A stretch of DNA of 20,133 nt from Candidatus Hydrogenedens sp. (GCA_035361075.1 DAOSBX010000054.1:1-20133); one strand, 5' to 3'; counted from the first letter of the stretch, positions 8,492-16,555 are shown. Notes: generated by a model from the sequence alone, not told the origin. Program-made: numbers and translations.

Positions 8492-9937
8492 ATGACCAAG
8501 AATAGTATGTTTATTATGTTCGCAACTGTAGCCATAATCGCACAGATGCTATGTGTTGTATCCTATGGTGTAGAAGCAACTATTGCCAAGGATAGGATGC
8601 TTATTGTTAATGGGCAAAGAACCTTCATTTTGGGACTGTATAGCCCAAAGACCGATGACCCTAATGAATTACAAATGGTAGCAGACGCTGGGTTTAATTT
8701 GATTTCAATCAGTCCCAGTGAGGAACAACTGAATGTTGCTAAAGCACATAATTTGATGGCATGGGCAAATATCCATTCTGCAATTGCTTCTTCGGATGCG
8801 GAAACACGAAAACAGGAACTTATGAAATTGATAAATCTGTGTTCAGGGCATCCTTCCTTTTTTGTCTGGGAGATGCCTGATGAAGCATTATGGAACATAT
8901 ACCTTCGCAATAATGAGGCAAAACGGTATAAAGAACCGCAGGCAATACGGGAGAAATTAACGCAAATTACAGATGAAAAACTGAAAGAAGACTTAACTGC
9001 TAAATTACAGAAAGCAATAGAATTCTACAGTAAGGGTTTATGGGCAGAAGGGGAAGGAATTGTAGAGCAAATTTGGCAGAGGCTTGGTGAAACTTCACCT
9101 TTTGCAAATTATTCTATGGCAGATATAGAGAGATTTAAGGCGGATGAATTAGAAAAACTTCATCAAGCCTATCAAATTATCAAAGAAGTAGACCCGAAGC
9201 ATCCAGTATGGGCAAATCATGCTCCGCGTAATTCGATGGAAAGTCTGCGTAAATTTAGTGCCTGTGCTGATATTGTTGGTTGTGATATTTATCCTGTGCC
9301 AATGCATCCTAAACTACGGCATTCTGACTTGATGGACCAAACGATGGCATCTGTGGGTGCCTATACCCGCCGAATGCAGGAAATAGACCCACAAAAACCT
9401 GTGTGGATGGTGATTCAAGGATTTGATTGGGGAATGTTGCAGGGGGATGTATATGAACGGAGTGGTAGTGAACAGAAAGGATTTCGGCCACCGACACTTA
9501 ATGAAATTCGTTTTATGGGTTTTGATTGTATTGTCAATGGGGCTCGTGGTATTTTGTTTTGGGGAACGCATTATGTTCCCCGAGATATGCAACTATGGTC
9601 TGACTTGTTAACATTTGCGAAAGAAATTAAATCTCTCCAACCAGTCCTTTCCGCAGAAGACGCCTCGCAACCTGTGAGTATAACGCAGGATGAGATATTT
9701 GGCTCGGGGGATCGTGGTGTTCTTGCACTGGTAAAGATTTATCAGCAACACCCATGGATTTTACTTGTTAATGAATGGCATGAATGTGGGATTCGTTATC
9801 ATTTGAGTTCTCCCTACTTATCCTCAGGTCAAAAATATCGTGAGTATTACACACAAATAGAAGTTGAGGTGAAAGATAATACCTTGACATACGGTATTGA
9901 GCCTCATAATGTTCAGGTTTGGCAACCTGTGGAATAG
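8492..9937 (+). CDS. exported TIM-barrel glycoside-hydrolase-like protein
   Basis: A 481-residue exported protein with a signal peptide (hydrophobic about 7-24). The barrel pattern is that of clan GH-A-like proteins: GLYSPKTDDPNELQMVADAGFNLI (about 48-71), then FVWEMPDEAL at 124-133, where Glu127 is the best acid/base candidate, then HPVWANHAP (237-245), VGCDIYPVP (262-270), PVWMVIQGF (303-311) and GARGILFWGTH (350-360). At the strand where GH-A enzymes carry the nucleophile Glu there is a Gln (309), so standard retaining chemistry is doubtful. A charged helical insertion occupies about 137-225, and a beta-rich tail of about 70 residues follows the barrel. AAGGA at 8477-8481 precedes the ATG. 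Likely acts on glycans outside the cytoplasm; the specific family is not recognised. Confidence 0.72.
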   Translation: MTKNSMFIMFATVAIIAQMLCVVSYGVEATIAKDRMLIVNGQRTFILGLYSPKTDDPNELQMVADAGFNLISISPSEEQLNVAKAHNLMAWANIHSAIASSDAETRKQELMKLINLCSGHPSFFVWEMPDEALWNIYLRNNEAKRYKEPQAIREKLTQITDEKLKEDLTAKLQKAIEFYSKGLWAEGEGIVEQIWQRLGETSPFANYSMADIERFKADELEKLHQAYQIIKEVDPKHPVWANHAPRNSMESLRKFSACADIVGCDIYPVPMHPKLRHSDLMDQTMASVGAYTRRMQEIDPQKPVWMVIQGFDWGMLQGDVYERSGSEQKGFRPPTLNEIRFMGFDCIVNGARGILFWGTHYVPRDMQLWSDLLTFAKEIKSLQPVLSAEDASQPVSITQDEIFGSGDRGVLALVKIYQQHPWILLVNEWHECGIRYHLSSPYLSSGQKYREYYTQIEVEVKDNTLTYGIEPHNVQVWQPVE

Positions 9938-9943
9938 GATGGG

Positions 9944-9997
9944 TCGGACACGTCGGACAAGTCGGACGAGTTGGACACGTCAGACGAGTCGGACAGG
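9944..9997 (+). repeat. tandem 9-bp repeat array, six units
   Basis: Six head-to-tail copies of a 9-bp unit, consensus TCGGACANG: TCGGACACG, TCGGACAAG, TCGGACGAG, TTGGACACG, TCAGACGAG, TCGGACAGG. It begins six bases after the stop codon of the exported hydrolase and fills most of the 67-bp gap to the convergent lipoprotein gene. The array is more GC-rich than its surroundings. A related four-unit array lies at 16556-16591. Confidence 0.93.
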
Positions 9998-10004
9998 GAA
10001 AAGG

Positions 10005-10574
10005 CTATTTTTGGGTGATTTTTCCGTCAGGGGTTTGGTATTTGTGTCCTTGCTGGAGGCATTGGGTTCGTGCACGGTAAAAGGAGTCCTGAATAGCGGA
10101 TAGGGATTTGGGTGGATAATTGTTGGCTTTGACAATACCTTCGTAAAGAGCCCAGCGGTCGCTGTTTTCTCCCATTACAACCAGAGCATTTTTATCTCGC
10201 TGTTGCCGTGTTGTGCTTTTTTTGTAGGAACTATTTCGCTGAATCGCAATAAGTCCGCTATTTTGTTCATAAACAAAGCCTTTATCAAGAAGGTCTTTTA
10301 TTAATTCATGACGAACTGCACGGGTACGGATTGCCTGTTTTATTTGAGGTGTATCTAAATTTATCCCGAGATTTGATACATCTGGTTCACGTTCGCCAGC
10401 CCAGATTTTTTCTTCGATGTATTGTGCGGTTTTTAAAAGGTCTTCTTGAGGTAATGACGTATAGTCTGGTTTTACTCGTATAAATGAGTGAACTAATGTT
10501 CCACAGGATGTAAAGGCTATCAATGAAATGACACCGATTATGGTATAGATAAAAAATATAAATTTACCTTTCAT
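10005..10574 (-). CDS. putative lipoprotein, DUF1318 (YdbL)-like
   Basis: A 189-residue protein with a lipoprotein-type signal: basic start, hydrophobic stretch to residue 23, then FTSC with Cys24 as lipidation candidate (Phe at -3 is less usual). The rest resembles the DUF1318/YdbL family: a 'LLDKGFVYEQNSGLIAIQ' segment matching the family's 'LKxxGxVGExxDGYLG' region, then a stretch with spaced Asn, Arg, Tyr and Ile (VVMGENSDRWALYEGIVKANNYPPKSLSAIQDSF) matching the family's N..R...Y..IA...G. pattern. Function of the family is unknown; YdbL is coded near outer-membrane-associated proteins in E. coli. A GAGGA ribosome-binding site lies inside the end of the upstream cyclase gene, with only four bases between the two genes, so translation is probably coupled. 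Confidence 0.65.
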   Translation of the reverse strand: MKGKFIFFIYTIIGVISLIAFTSCGTLVHSFIRVKPDYTSLPQEDLLKTAQYIEEKIWAGEREPDVSNLGINLDTPQIKQAIRTRAVRHELIKDLLDKGFVYEQNSGLIAIQRNSSYKKSTTRQQRDKNALVVMGENSDRWALYEGIVKANNYPPKSLSAIQDSFYRARTQCLQQGHKYQTPDGKITQK

Positions 10575-10578
10575 TTTT

Positions 10579-12240
10579 TTATTCCTCTGTTTGGTTTAGG
10601 GTTACATTTTTTGGTGCAATGACCTTATTTTTACCTTCCCGTTTAGCACGGTAAAGGCATTGGTCAGCTATACGCAATAAATCTTCAACAGATAATACTT
10701 CATTCTGAACAACCTCTGCCACACCGCCACTTATTGTAATATTTATCTTCTTCCCCATATGTTCAAATGGTTTTTCTTCAATAATCTTTCTTATTCGTTC
10801 TGCCTGAATGTATGCACCATCTAATGTTGTCTGTGGCATGATGATAATGAACTCTTCACCACCGTATCTTGCGACAATATCTGTTCGACGGACTGCTTGT
10901 TGAATACGTAGGGCTATTTCTTTTAGAACTGCGTCGCCGAAAAGATGCCCGTAGTTATCGTTACACTTTTTAAAATCATCAATATCAAACAAAGCACATG
11001 ATAAAGGTAGATTGTAACGTAAGCTACGAAGGACTTCCTCCTCTAGCCGCTCTCTAAAATAGCGGTGGTTATAGATACCTGTAAGTCCATCTGTAATAGC
11101 TAATTGTTCCAGCTTTTTATTGGCTTCTTGCACTGTTTCAAATAACTGTGCCTTTTCAAGAGCATTTGCGGCAGCATTGGTTACTATCTCAAAGAAATTT
11201 ATTTCCTGTAATGAAAAGGTTGCTTCGCGTCGCACTGCACGTAATAATAGGGAGCCTACTTCTGGGTCATATAGAATAATAGGAATAACCAAGATTGAAT
11301 TAATACCTTTTTTTATAAGAGATTCGAGGCATGGTTGTGTTATTGGGTCTTGTTTGACGTTATTAATAACAACTTTATCACCAATAGATAGGGCTTTTCG
11401 TATTTCAGGGTATTTGATTAAAGGAACAGTAATATCATATAAATTTGCATCATCATGTGAAGCAAGGACATGTACGACATCTTCTTGCCCCCATACGCGG
11501 ACTATGGAACAACGGTCTGAAGGGACGACATGCGATATTTGTTCGACAAAGACATATAGCACGTCACGGGCATGTTTTTTCGATGAGATGGCTTTCAGAA
11601 TTTCTAACACGGTCGCTAATTCATTCTTATCTAATTCAATTGAGGATTCATGCCCTACTATCATGTTTGAATGAAAAGACATAATTCGTGTTGTAATTTC
11701 TATAATTTGTTCCAAATGCTCTTTTGAAGGAGTATATTCAGCCAATAACGTAGGTGTGAATAATTGGAGCAGGTGACGGATGTATTGATGATGGTATGAC
11801 CATGCTCCGTCAAAGTTACTATGATTATTAGTGTTTTTTATGTTTGTAATCGTTCCGAGAAAGGCTAACGCAATCATAGGAGATACCAGAATCAAAATAC
11901 GGTCTGCTGGTTGAAAAAAAGGAGGGGGGACATGATATTCAACGGGGATATCCCAATTAGATGGTACGTTTCCAAATGTAATAATTTTTGTTATATTTGG
12001 AAATATTTTTTCGATTTCTGTTAGTTGCATCATAGTCTCAGAATCACCAATTACAATAAGATTTTCTATCTTACTGTGGGATATATTTCGTATTGCTTCG
12101 TCACAAAGACTGTAATACAATCCTGCATCATTAATTGAAATTAATGCTTTATGTGTAGGTTGGATTTGATTGAAACCAGCGGAATGAATTTTTTCTTTAA
12201 GGGTTTGCTTGTTATTATTGTTATTTTCCACCAATGACAT
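10579..12240 (-). CDS. diguanylate cyclase with GAF domain and DICT-like N-terminus
   Basis: Makes cyclic di-GMP from two GTP. Domain order: N-terminal region about 30-165, possibly a DICT sensory domain (hydrophobic strand IENLIVIGDSE, then a PADRILILVSPMIALAFLG strand and a FDGAWSYH segment); a GAF domain about 215-365 (ARDVLYVFVEQISHVVPSDRCSI...GINSILVIPI); a short helical linker about 362-380; and GGDEF about 381-543. The active loop is intact, GGEEF at 460-464, with DIDDFKKCNDNYGH at 419-432. An RxxD product-inhibition site (Arg451-Asp454) lies five residues before it. There are no membrane segments, so it is cytosolic. The RBS is weak. It lies third in a minus-strand operon behind a kinase and an L,D-transpeptidase. 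GGDEF and GAF are secure; DICT is a tentative match. Confidence 0.92.
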   Translation of the reverse strand: MSLVENNNNNKQTLKEKIHSAGFNQIQPTHKALISINDAGLYYSLCDEAIRNISHSKIENLIVIGDSETMMQLTEIEKIFPNITKIITFGNVPSNWDIPVEYHVPPPFFQPADRILILVSPMIALAFLGTITNIKNTNNHSNFDGAWSYHHQYIRHLLQLFTPTLLAEYTPSKEHLEQIIEITTRIMSFHSNMIVGHESSIELDKNELATVLEILKAISSKKHARDVLYVFVEQISHVVPSDRCSIVRVWGQEDVVHVLASHDDANLYDITVPLIKYPEIRKALSIGDKVVINNVKQDPITQPCLESLIKKGINSILVIPIILYDPEVGSLLLRAVRREATFSLQEINFFEIVTNAAANALEKAQLFETVQEANKKLEQLAITDGLTGIYNHRYFRERLEEEVLRSLRYNLPLSCALFDIDDFKKCNDNYGHLFGDAVLKEIALRIQQAVRRTDIVARYGGEEFIIIMPQTTLDGAYIQAERIRKIIEEKPFEHMGKKINITISGGVAEVVQNEVLSVEDLLRIADQCLYRAKREGKNKVIAPKNVTLNQTEE

Positions 12241-12280
12241 TATTCTTGCCTTTACAGTGAAGTGCTATTGAAAATATTTA

Positions 12281-13627
12281 TTAAGGGGTTTTTATTTCTG
12301 TTTTTGTTTCTGTATCCTGTTTTTTTTCTGGGGTTGTTTCAGAAATACCTACATCAATCTTTTCGATGGGGAATATATCTTCGTAATTAACAACTTCTTT
12401 TATGAATACTGGTGTAGAGCGGACTATTAGATCATAAATTTCTTCTACTTCTTCTGGATAGAAACGAACACATCCATTTGATGAATATGTTCCGACGGTT
12501 TCTGGTGCAATTGTCCCATGAAGTCCCAAATCTGTTGGCAAGCCTGGCTCAGATGGAACTAATGGCATCCAACGTGTTCCCAATTCATTTCGGGGGTCTC
12601 CAGCAGGGATAGGTCCTTCACCAGGTTTAAACCACGTTGGATTTTTCTGTTTATTCCCTATTTTGTAACTGCCTAATGCGGTTTCATGGCCTGGTTTTCC
12701 TAACCCGACTTTGTATCGTTTGAAGATTCCTTGGTCATCTACTAAAAAGGCACGACATTTAGAACGTTCCACGAAAAGTCTAAAATCTTTGGGGGTATAC
12801 TTTAAGGTTTGATTGGGACGAAGAACAGCATTTTCTTCCAATTGGTTAGCACGACAAAGCATTCCTACTGGCGTGTTTAGTTTAGTACCGATAGTAATGA
12901 TTGTATCTCCTTTCTGGACGGTATAAACTCTACTTTCTGGTGTCGGTATATTTGAAAAAATAAGTTCAACATTTAATTTTCCTAATAAATCCAGTGCCTC
13001 ATTCCAAATATCTGAATCCCATGGTGCATCAGCAACTGCTAACTGTGCATAATCACGTGCTTTAATTTTATTATTTTCCTTTTCTTCTAAACGTGCTAAT
13101 CCATAATAACCATAAACTCGATTTCCTTTTGAAAAGCGGTCAATAATGGTCTGGTATGTAGAACGAGCAATGTCCTTTTTGTTGATGTCTTCTGCAGTAA
13201 GGGCATACTGATATAGAAGGTAAGGATATTGCATACTACCTGTGCATTTTTGTTGTGCCTCTTCTGCAACGGAAAAGGCATCATTCATATTACCCGCTTT
13301 TTTTTCAACATTTATGAGCATCAGACACGCTTGTGTCAGATTTTCAGTATTTTTTTCCTTCTTTATGTATTTTTTTAGTTCAGTACGGAGTTCATCATAT
13401 TTGGATTCATCCCAAAGTTTTTTAAAGTATTCAAATGGGTTCTCATTTGTTTTTTCTGAGGTAGGAAGGATTTTTTCAACTATATTTTTGTTTTTCATAA
13501 ATTCGGGAGACCAATATATAAGTCTGTATACACCATAAACAGCAATAAGCATTAATATTACCGCTATGAAGATACGGAGTAACGTTCTGTCTGATTTCTT
13601 TTTTGAGGAAAAGTATTGTTTTGGCAT
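12281..13627 (-). CDS. membrane-anchored LysM / L,D-transpeptidase (YkuD)
   Basis: Crosslinks peptidoglycan (3-3 bonds) or attaches proteins to it, in the periplasm. Domains in order: basic N-terminus and one membrane helix about 15-36 (uncleaved anchor); a helical TPR-like region about 65-220 (repeated A-rich helical pairs, for example DAFSVAEEAQQKC and DIARSTYQTIIDRF); LysM about 235-278 (YTVQKGDTIITIGTKLNTPV); and a YkuD catalytic domain about 289-411. The catalytic signature is complete: LHGT with His370 and SSNGCVRF with nucleophile Cys386. A charged Thr/Lys/Glu-rich tail ends the protein. The SD is poor. It starts seven bases after the kinase stop, so translation is probably coupled, and lies 40 bases before the cyclase. 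The placement between a kinase and a cyclase suggests regulated wall remodelling. Confidence 0.93.
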   Translation of the reverse strand: MPKQYFSSKKKSDRTLLRIFIAVILMLIAVYGVYRLIYWSPEFMKNKNIVEKILPTSEKTNENPFEYFKKLWDESKYDELRTELKKYIKKEKNTENLTQACLMLINVEKKAGNMNDAFSVAEEAQQKCTGSMQYPYLLYQYALTAEDINKKDIARSTYQTIIDRFSKGNRVYGYYGLARLEEKENNKIKARDYAQLAVADAPWDSDIWNEALDLLGKLNVELIFSNIPTPESRVYTVQKGDTIITIGTKLNTPVGMLCRANQLEENAVLRPNQTLKYTPKDFRLFVERSKCRAFLVDDQGIFKRYKVGLGKPGHETALGSYKIGNKQKNPTWFKPGEGPIPAGDPRNELGTRWMPLVPSEPGLPTDLGLHGTIAPETVGTYSSNGCVRFYPEEVEEIYDLIVRSTPVFIKEVVNYEDIFPIEKIDVGISETTPEKKQDTETKTEIKTP

Positions 13628-13634
13628 AGTTTAA

Positions 13635-14570
13635 TCAGATTCTCGATTCTGTTGCTCGTGTTAAATCTAATAATAGTTCAGTCATAGATTGATATCGATT
13701 TTCAATTTTTCGACGTAGTGATTTTAAGATAATCCTATCTAAAGCAGGTGTTATCTGCGGATTATGAGATGATGGAGGAACAAATTTATAGTTTGGGTCT
13801 ATTAATTGTCGTGTAACTATTTTTGCATCATTTCCTTCGCACGGATGTTTTCCTGAAAAGAGTTCATACATTGTAATTCCGAATGAAAAGATATCGGAAC
13901 GTAGGTCTAAATTCTTTTTTAGTATCTGTTCGGGAGACATGTAAAGACGTGTCCCACCAGTTTCTTTCATAAGCCAACCACGCCATGTTGCATTTGTTTT
14001 GGATAGACCAAAATCCACAATTTTTACCTGTTTACCATCTTTTGAGAATAGGAAATTTGCAGGTTTTACATCCCTATGAACGATTCCATGCTGATGCAAG
14101 TAATCAAGTCCGTGACATAGTTTTATACAAATATCAATCATTTGGCGTATGTTCAAATCACGTTCTATAATATGTTTTTTTAGGTTGTACCCGTCAATAT
14201 ATTCCATAACAATACACCGACGGAGCCGTCCCATTATGTCAATAGCCTCATGGATATTTTTATCCATTTTAATAATATTTGGATGGTTTAATGATGCGGC
14301 AATCATTACTTCCCTGCCGAGGAAATCTTGTTTGCGTCGTTTTGGGTCTTCATCAAAACGTGGGTCAAGCACTTTAACAGCAACGGTAAGGTCTTTTGAA
14401 CGGTCTATCGCTTTGTATACCGTTCCCATACCACCGCTACCAATTGGTGCAATGATTTCATACGGTCCAACTTGCTTAATCTCAAGTTCGACTTTATTAG
14501 GGTCGTCAAAGTCTGATTTAGTTATAGGTTGAGAATCTTCATCTTTTTTGCGTTTAAATATCCAGAACAT
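13635..14570 (-). CDS. eukaryotic-like Ser/Thr protein kinase (Hanks type)
   Basis: Phosphorylates Ser/Thr of target proteins. The kinase domain spans about residues 37-305: Gly-rich loop GSGGMGTVY 44-52, VAVK with Lys66, Glu87 in the C-helix, HRDVKPAN at 165-172 (Asp167 catalytic), DFG at 186-188, TGGTRLYMSPEQ at 204-215 and DIFSFG at 226-231. All key residues are present, so it should be active. At 311 residues it is just a kinase domain with a short charged N-terminus: no transmembrane helix and no PASTA, TPR or WD sensor, so any signal must come from a partner. A purine-rich GAGGGG precedes the ATG. The 99-bp upstream gap has two TATAAT hexamers on the minus strand (14644-14649, 14663-14668), either a possible -10 box. 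It heads the kinase/LDT/cyclase/lipoprotein operon. Confidence 0.94.
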   Translation of the reverse strand: MFWIFKRKKDEDSQPITKSDFDDPNKVELEIKQVGPYEIIAPIGSGGMGTVYKAIDRSKDLTVAVKVLDPRFDEDPKRRKQDFLGREVMIAASLNHPNIIKMDKNIHEAIDIMGRLRRCIVMEYIDGYNLKKHIIERDLNIRQMIDICIKLCHGLDYLHQHGIVHRDVKPANFLFSKDGKQVKIVDFGLSKTNATWRGWLMKETGGTRLYMSPEQILKKNLDLRSDIFSFGITMYELFSGKHPCEGNDAKIVTRQLIDPNYKFVPPSSHNPQITPALDRIILKSLRRKIENRYQSMTELLLDLTRATESRI

Positions 14571-14669
14571 AGCCCCTCTTCGGCTGAGTATTCATCCTTA
14601 ATATATTTTTTCATTTGCCAGTTATATATTAATAATACCATAAATTATATAGAAAATAATAAATTATAT

Positions 14670-15635
14670 TCAGGGAGTTTTCCACTGATTAACACTGGCA
14701 GAAGGTACTGGTATCTCATTTAATATTTCCTTTATAACGGATGAGATAGTTACTTTTCGGAGTCTGCTTTCTGGATTGAGTATTAACCGATGTTCCAACA
14801 CAGGAGATATCAATGCCTTCACATCATCAGGGATGACATATCCTCTACCTAATACTGCAGCATATCCCTGACAGCAACGAAACAGCATCAATGAAGCACG
14901 TGGGCTTGCTCCTAAAAGTACATGAGCATGGTCCCGTGTTCGAGCGATAACTCGTAACATATATTCGCGAACTTTAGGATGTACAAAAATTTCACGGACT
15001 TTCATCTGCATTTGTACAATGGTTTGAGGGTCTGTTACGGGCTTTAGGTTTTCAATTGGATGTGATAATCTCAACCGCTCTAACATGTCTAATTCTGCCA
15101 TTATTCCTGGATATCCCATGGATAAACGTATCATAAAGCGGTCTAATTGTGCCTCTGGCAACGGAAACGTGCCTTCATGTTCAACAGGATTTTGAGTTGC
15201 AAATACAATAAACGGCTGATTCAAAATATATGTTTTTCCATCAACAGAAACTTGCCCTTCTGCCATGGCTTCTAAAAGAGCAGATTGTGTTCTCGGTGTG
15301 GCACGGTTAATTTCATCAGCGACAACAACGTGGCTGAAAATAGGTCCTTGTCGAAACTCAAAACTTTGTGTTTTTTGATTGAAGATAGAAACACCAGTAA
15401 CATCGGTGGGTAAAAGGTCAGGGGTACATTGAATCCGTGTGTAGGTACATCCACTGGAAATGGCTAATGCTCTGGCTAACATTGTTTTTGCCACACCTGG
15501 AACGTCTTCAAGTAAGACATGTCCACCAGAAAGAAACGCTGACAAAGCAATTCGTATGACCTGTCCTTTATCAAGAATTACAGTCTCTATGTTCTGGACG
15601 AGTTCTTTGACTATTTCCCGAAATTGTCCTGCCAT
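14670..15635 (-). CDS. MoxR-family AAA+ ATPase
   Basis: Cytosolic ATPase, usually a chaperone that matures or activates proteins with von Willebrand A domains. Signatures: a MoxR-type Walker A, EDVPGVAKT at 43-51; Walker B VVVADEIN at 103-110 (Asp107, Glu108); the family's 'ATQNPVEHEGTFPLPEAQLDRF' block at 146-167, with sensor-1 Asn149 and an Arg finger region; and ASPRAS at 244-249 (sensor-2 Arg246). Length 321 is typical. An AAGGTGAT ribosome-binding site lies 7-8 bases before the ATG. MoxR is usually followed by a DUF58 gene and VWA-domain genes; none is present here, the next same-strand gene being the kinase 99 bp on. It is divergent from the exported protein at 15717. Confidence 0.93.
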   Translation of the reverse strand: MAGQFREIVKELVQNIETVILDKGQVIRIALSAFLSGGHVLLEDVPGVAKTMLARALAISSGCTYTRIQCTPDLLPTDVTGVSIFNQKTQSFEFRQGPIFSHVVVADEINRATPRTQSALLEAMAEGQVSVDGKTYILNQPFIVFATQNPVEHEGTFPLPEAQLDRFMIRLSMGYPGIMAELDMLERLRLSHPIENLKPVTDPQTIVQMQMKVREIFVHPKVREYMLRVIARTRDHAHVLLGASPRASLMLFRCCQGYAAVLGRGYVIPDDVKALISPVLEHRLILNPESRLRKVTISSVIKEILNEIPVPSASVNQWKTP

Positions 15636-15648
15636 AAAGTCATCACCT

Positions 15649-15676
15649 TTGAAATTGGTACATTTAATGTTATTAT
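15649..15676 (+). promoter_or_regulatory. possible sigma-70-like promoter for the gene at 15717
   Basis: TTGAAA at 15649-15654 and TATTAT at 15671-15676 have a 16-nt spacer, each one mismatch from consensus, in the 66-bp gap between divergent genes. The predicted transcript start near 15683 would give a short leader before the ATG at 15717. Weak evidence because the region is AT-rich. Confidence 0.35.
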
Positions 15677-15716
15677 ATATTATGAGGAGTAAAAAGAATA
15701 ATTGGGGATTAAAATT

Positions 15717-16517
15717 ATGAACAGAATAAAAAATAAAATGTTGTTATTATTAATCTTCTTAATCGAAATATATTTTTATTCGCTCTGTCTGTCTGCTGAT
15801 GTTCTGGTCACGCCTACAAAGACATACACAGATGTTTTTATTATTGAAGGTGATAATTTGCTATATATTTTAAATCCTAATGATGGAACTATCAACAGTA
15901 TACAGAAGAAAGCAATTGCAGAAAATTCTATATTTTATGATGAGCCTGAAAAACGTTCAGAATTAAAAACAAAATGGGATAAACAACATTCATCTGAGGC
16001 TAAAAACACCTACACATCAATTAACACTTTACAAAAAGTAGAAATGAGTGCACCATTATTGCATACATATAATAGTGCTACAAAAGAAATAAATAGTTCC
16101 TCCCCAATTCTATTGAGACTTAAAGGGAATACATATCAAAATAATCAACAAAGAATAAATTATTATCCTCAAGAACAACGTGCAGACATTCTGCACAGAC
16201 AACAGCAATTACCCCTTACAAAAAGTTATTATTCTCTATATATGCCAGAAAATAGAGGTTATGACAGCAGTAGGAAAATTGTTTTAAGGAATCCATCCGT
16301 GTCCCCTAACACGTACTATACAGGTTCAGGGATTCCAAATTATGGGGCAAATCGTTTTTCTGGCGGAATGGGAGGTATGAGAGGTTATCCTATGGCTTAT
16401 CCTTCTGGTGGATATGATGTTACTATTATCAGCAATATATCTGACCTTTTTTCTACTATTGATGACCGACTTGTAGGAGAATTTCCATCAGTAAGGATAC
16501 GTATTATAAATAGATAA
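15717..16517 (+). CDS. exported Tyr/Gly-rich protein of unknown function
   Basis: I do not recognise this family. Starting at the ATG (15717) it is 266 residues, with a signal peptide (NRIKNKMLLLLIFLIEIYF, likely cleavage after SLCLSA near residue 27). The mature protein has a short early segment (TDVFIIEGDNLLYILNPNDG) that could be a beta-structured region, then a long polar stretch rich in Gln, Asn, Ser and Tyr, then a Gly/Tyr/Met/Pro-rich stretch (SGGMGGMRGYPMAYPSGG) near 216-233, and a closing hydrophobic/charged segment (SDLFSTIDDRLVGEFPSVRIRIINR). An in-frame TTG at 15702 is possible; GAGGAG at 15684-15689 is 12 nt from it, while the ATG has only a weak GGGG. Composition suggests a low-complexity surface or periplasmic protein. 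Same-strand methyltransferase lies 181 bp downstream. Confidence 0.6.
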   Translation: MNRIKNKMLLLLIFLIEIYFYSLCLSADVLVTPTKTYTDVFIIEGDNLLYILNPNDGTINSIQKKAIAENSIFYDEPEKRSELKTKWDKQHSSEAKNTYTSINTLQKVEMSAPLLHTYNSATKEINSSSPILLRLKGNTYQNNQQRINYYPQEQRADILHRQQQLPLTKSYYSLYMPENRGYDSSRKIVLRNPSVSPNTYYTGSGIPNYGANRFSGGMGGMRGYPMAYPSGGYDVTIISNISDLFSTIDDRLVGEFPSVRIRIINR

Positions 16518-16555
16518 AGTAAATAAAAATTATTATTTTGGAGTGTTAGATGTGG

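Noticed and set aside
9994..10023. Weak GGAAAA...TTTTCC hairpin after the 9-bp array
   Set aside because: Low GC stem, long loop, and part of it lies in the opposite-strand lipoprotein gene; not a convincing terminator.
9897..10103. 68-residue frame that includes the 9-bp repeats (Arg-Thr-rich)
   Set aside because: It starts inside the exported hydrolase gene and crosses into the opposite-strand lipoprotein gene; the Arg/Thr repeats are a by-product of the DNA repeat.
11120..11674. 184-residue plus-strand frame inside the diguanylate cyclase
   Set aside because: It is antisense to the well-supported GAF/GGDEF gene, with Cys/Thr/Ser-rich unlikely composition and no family match.
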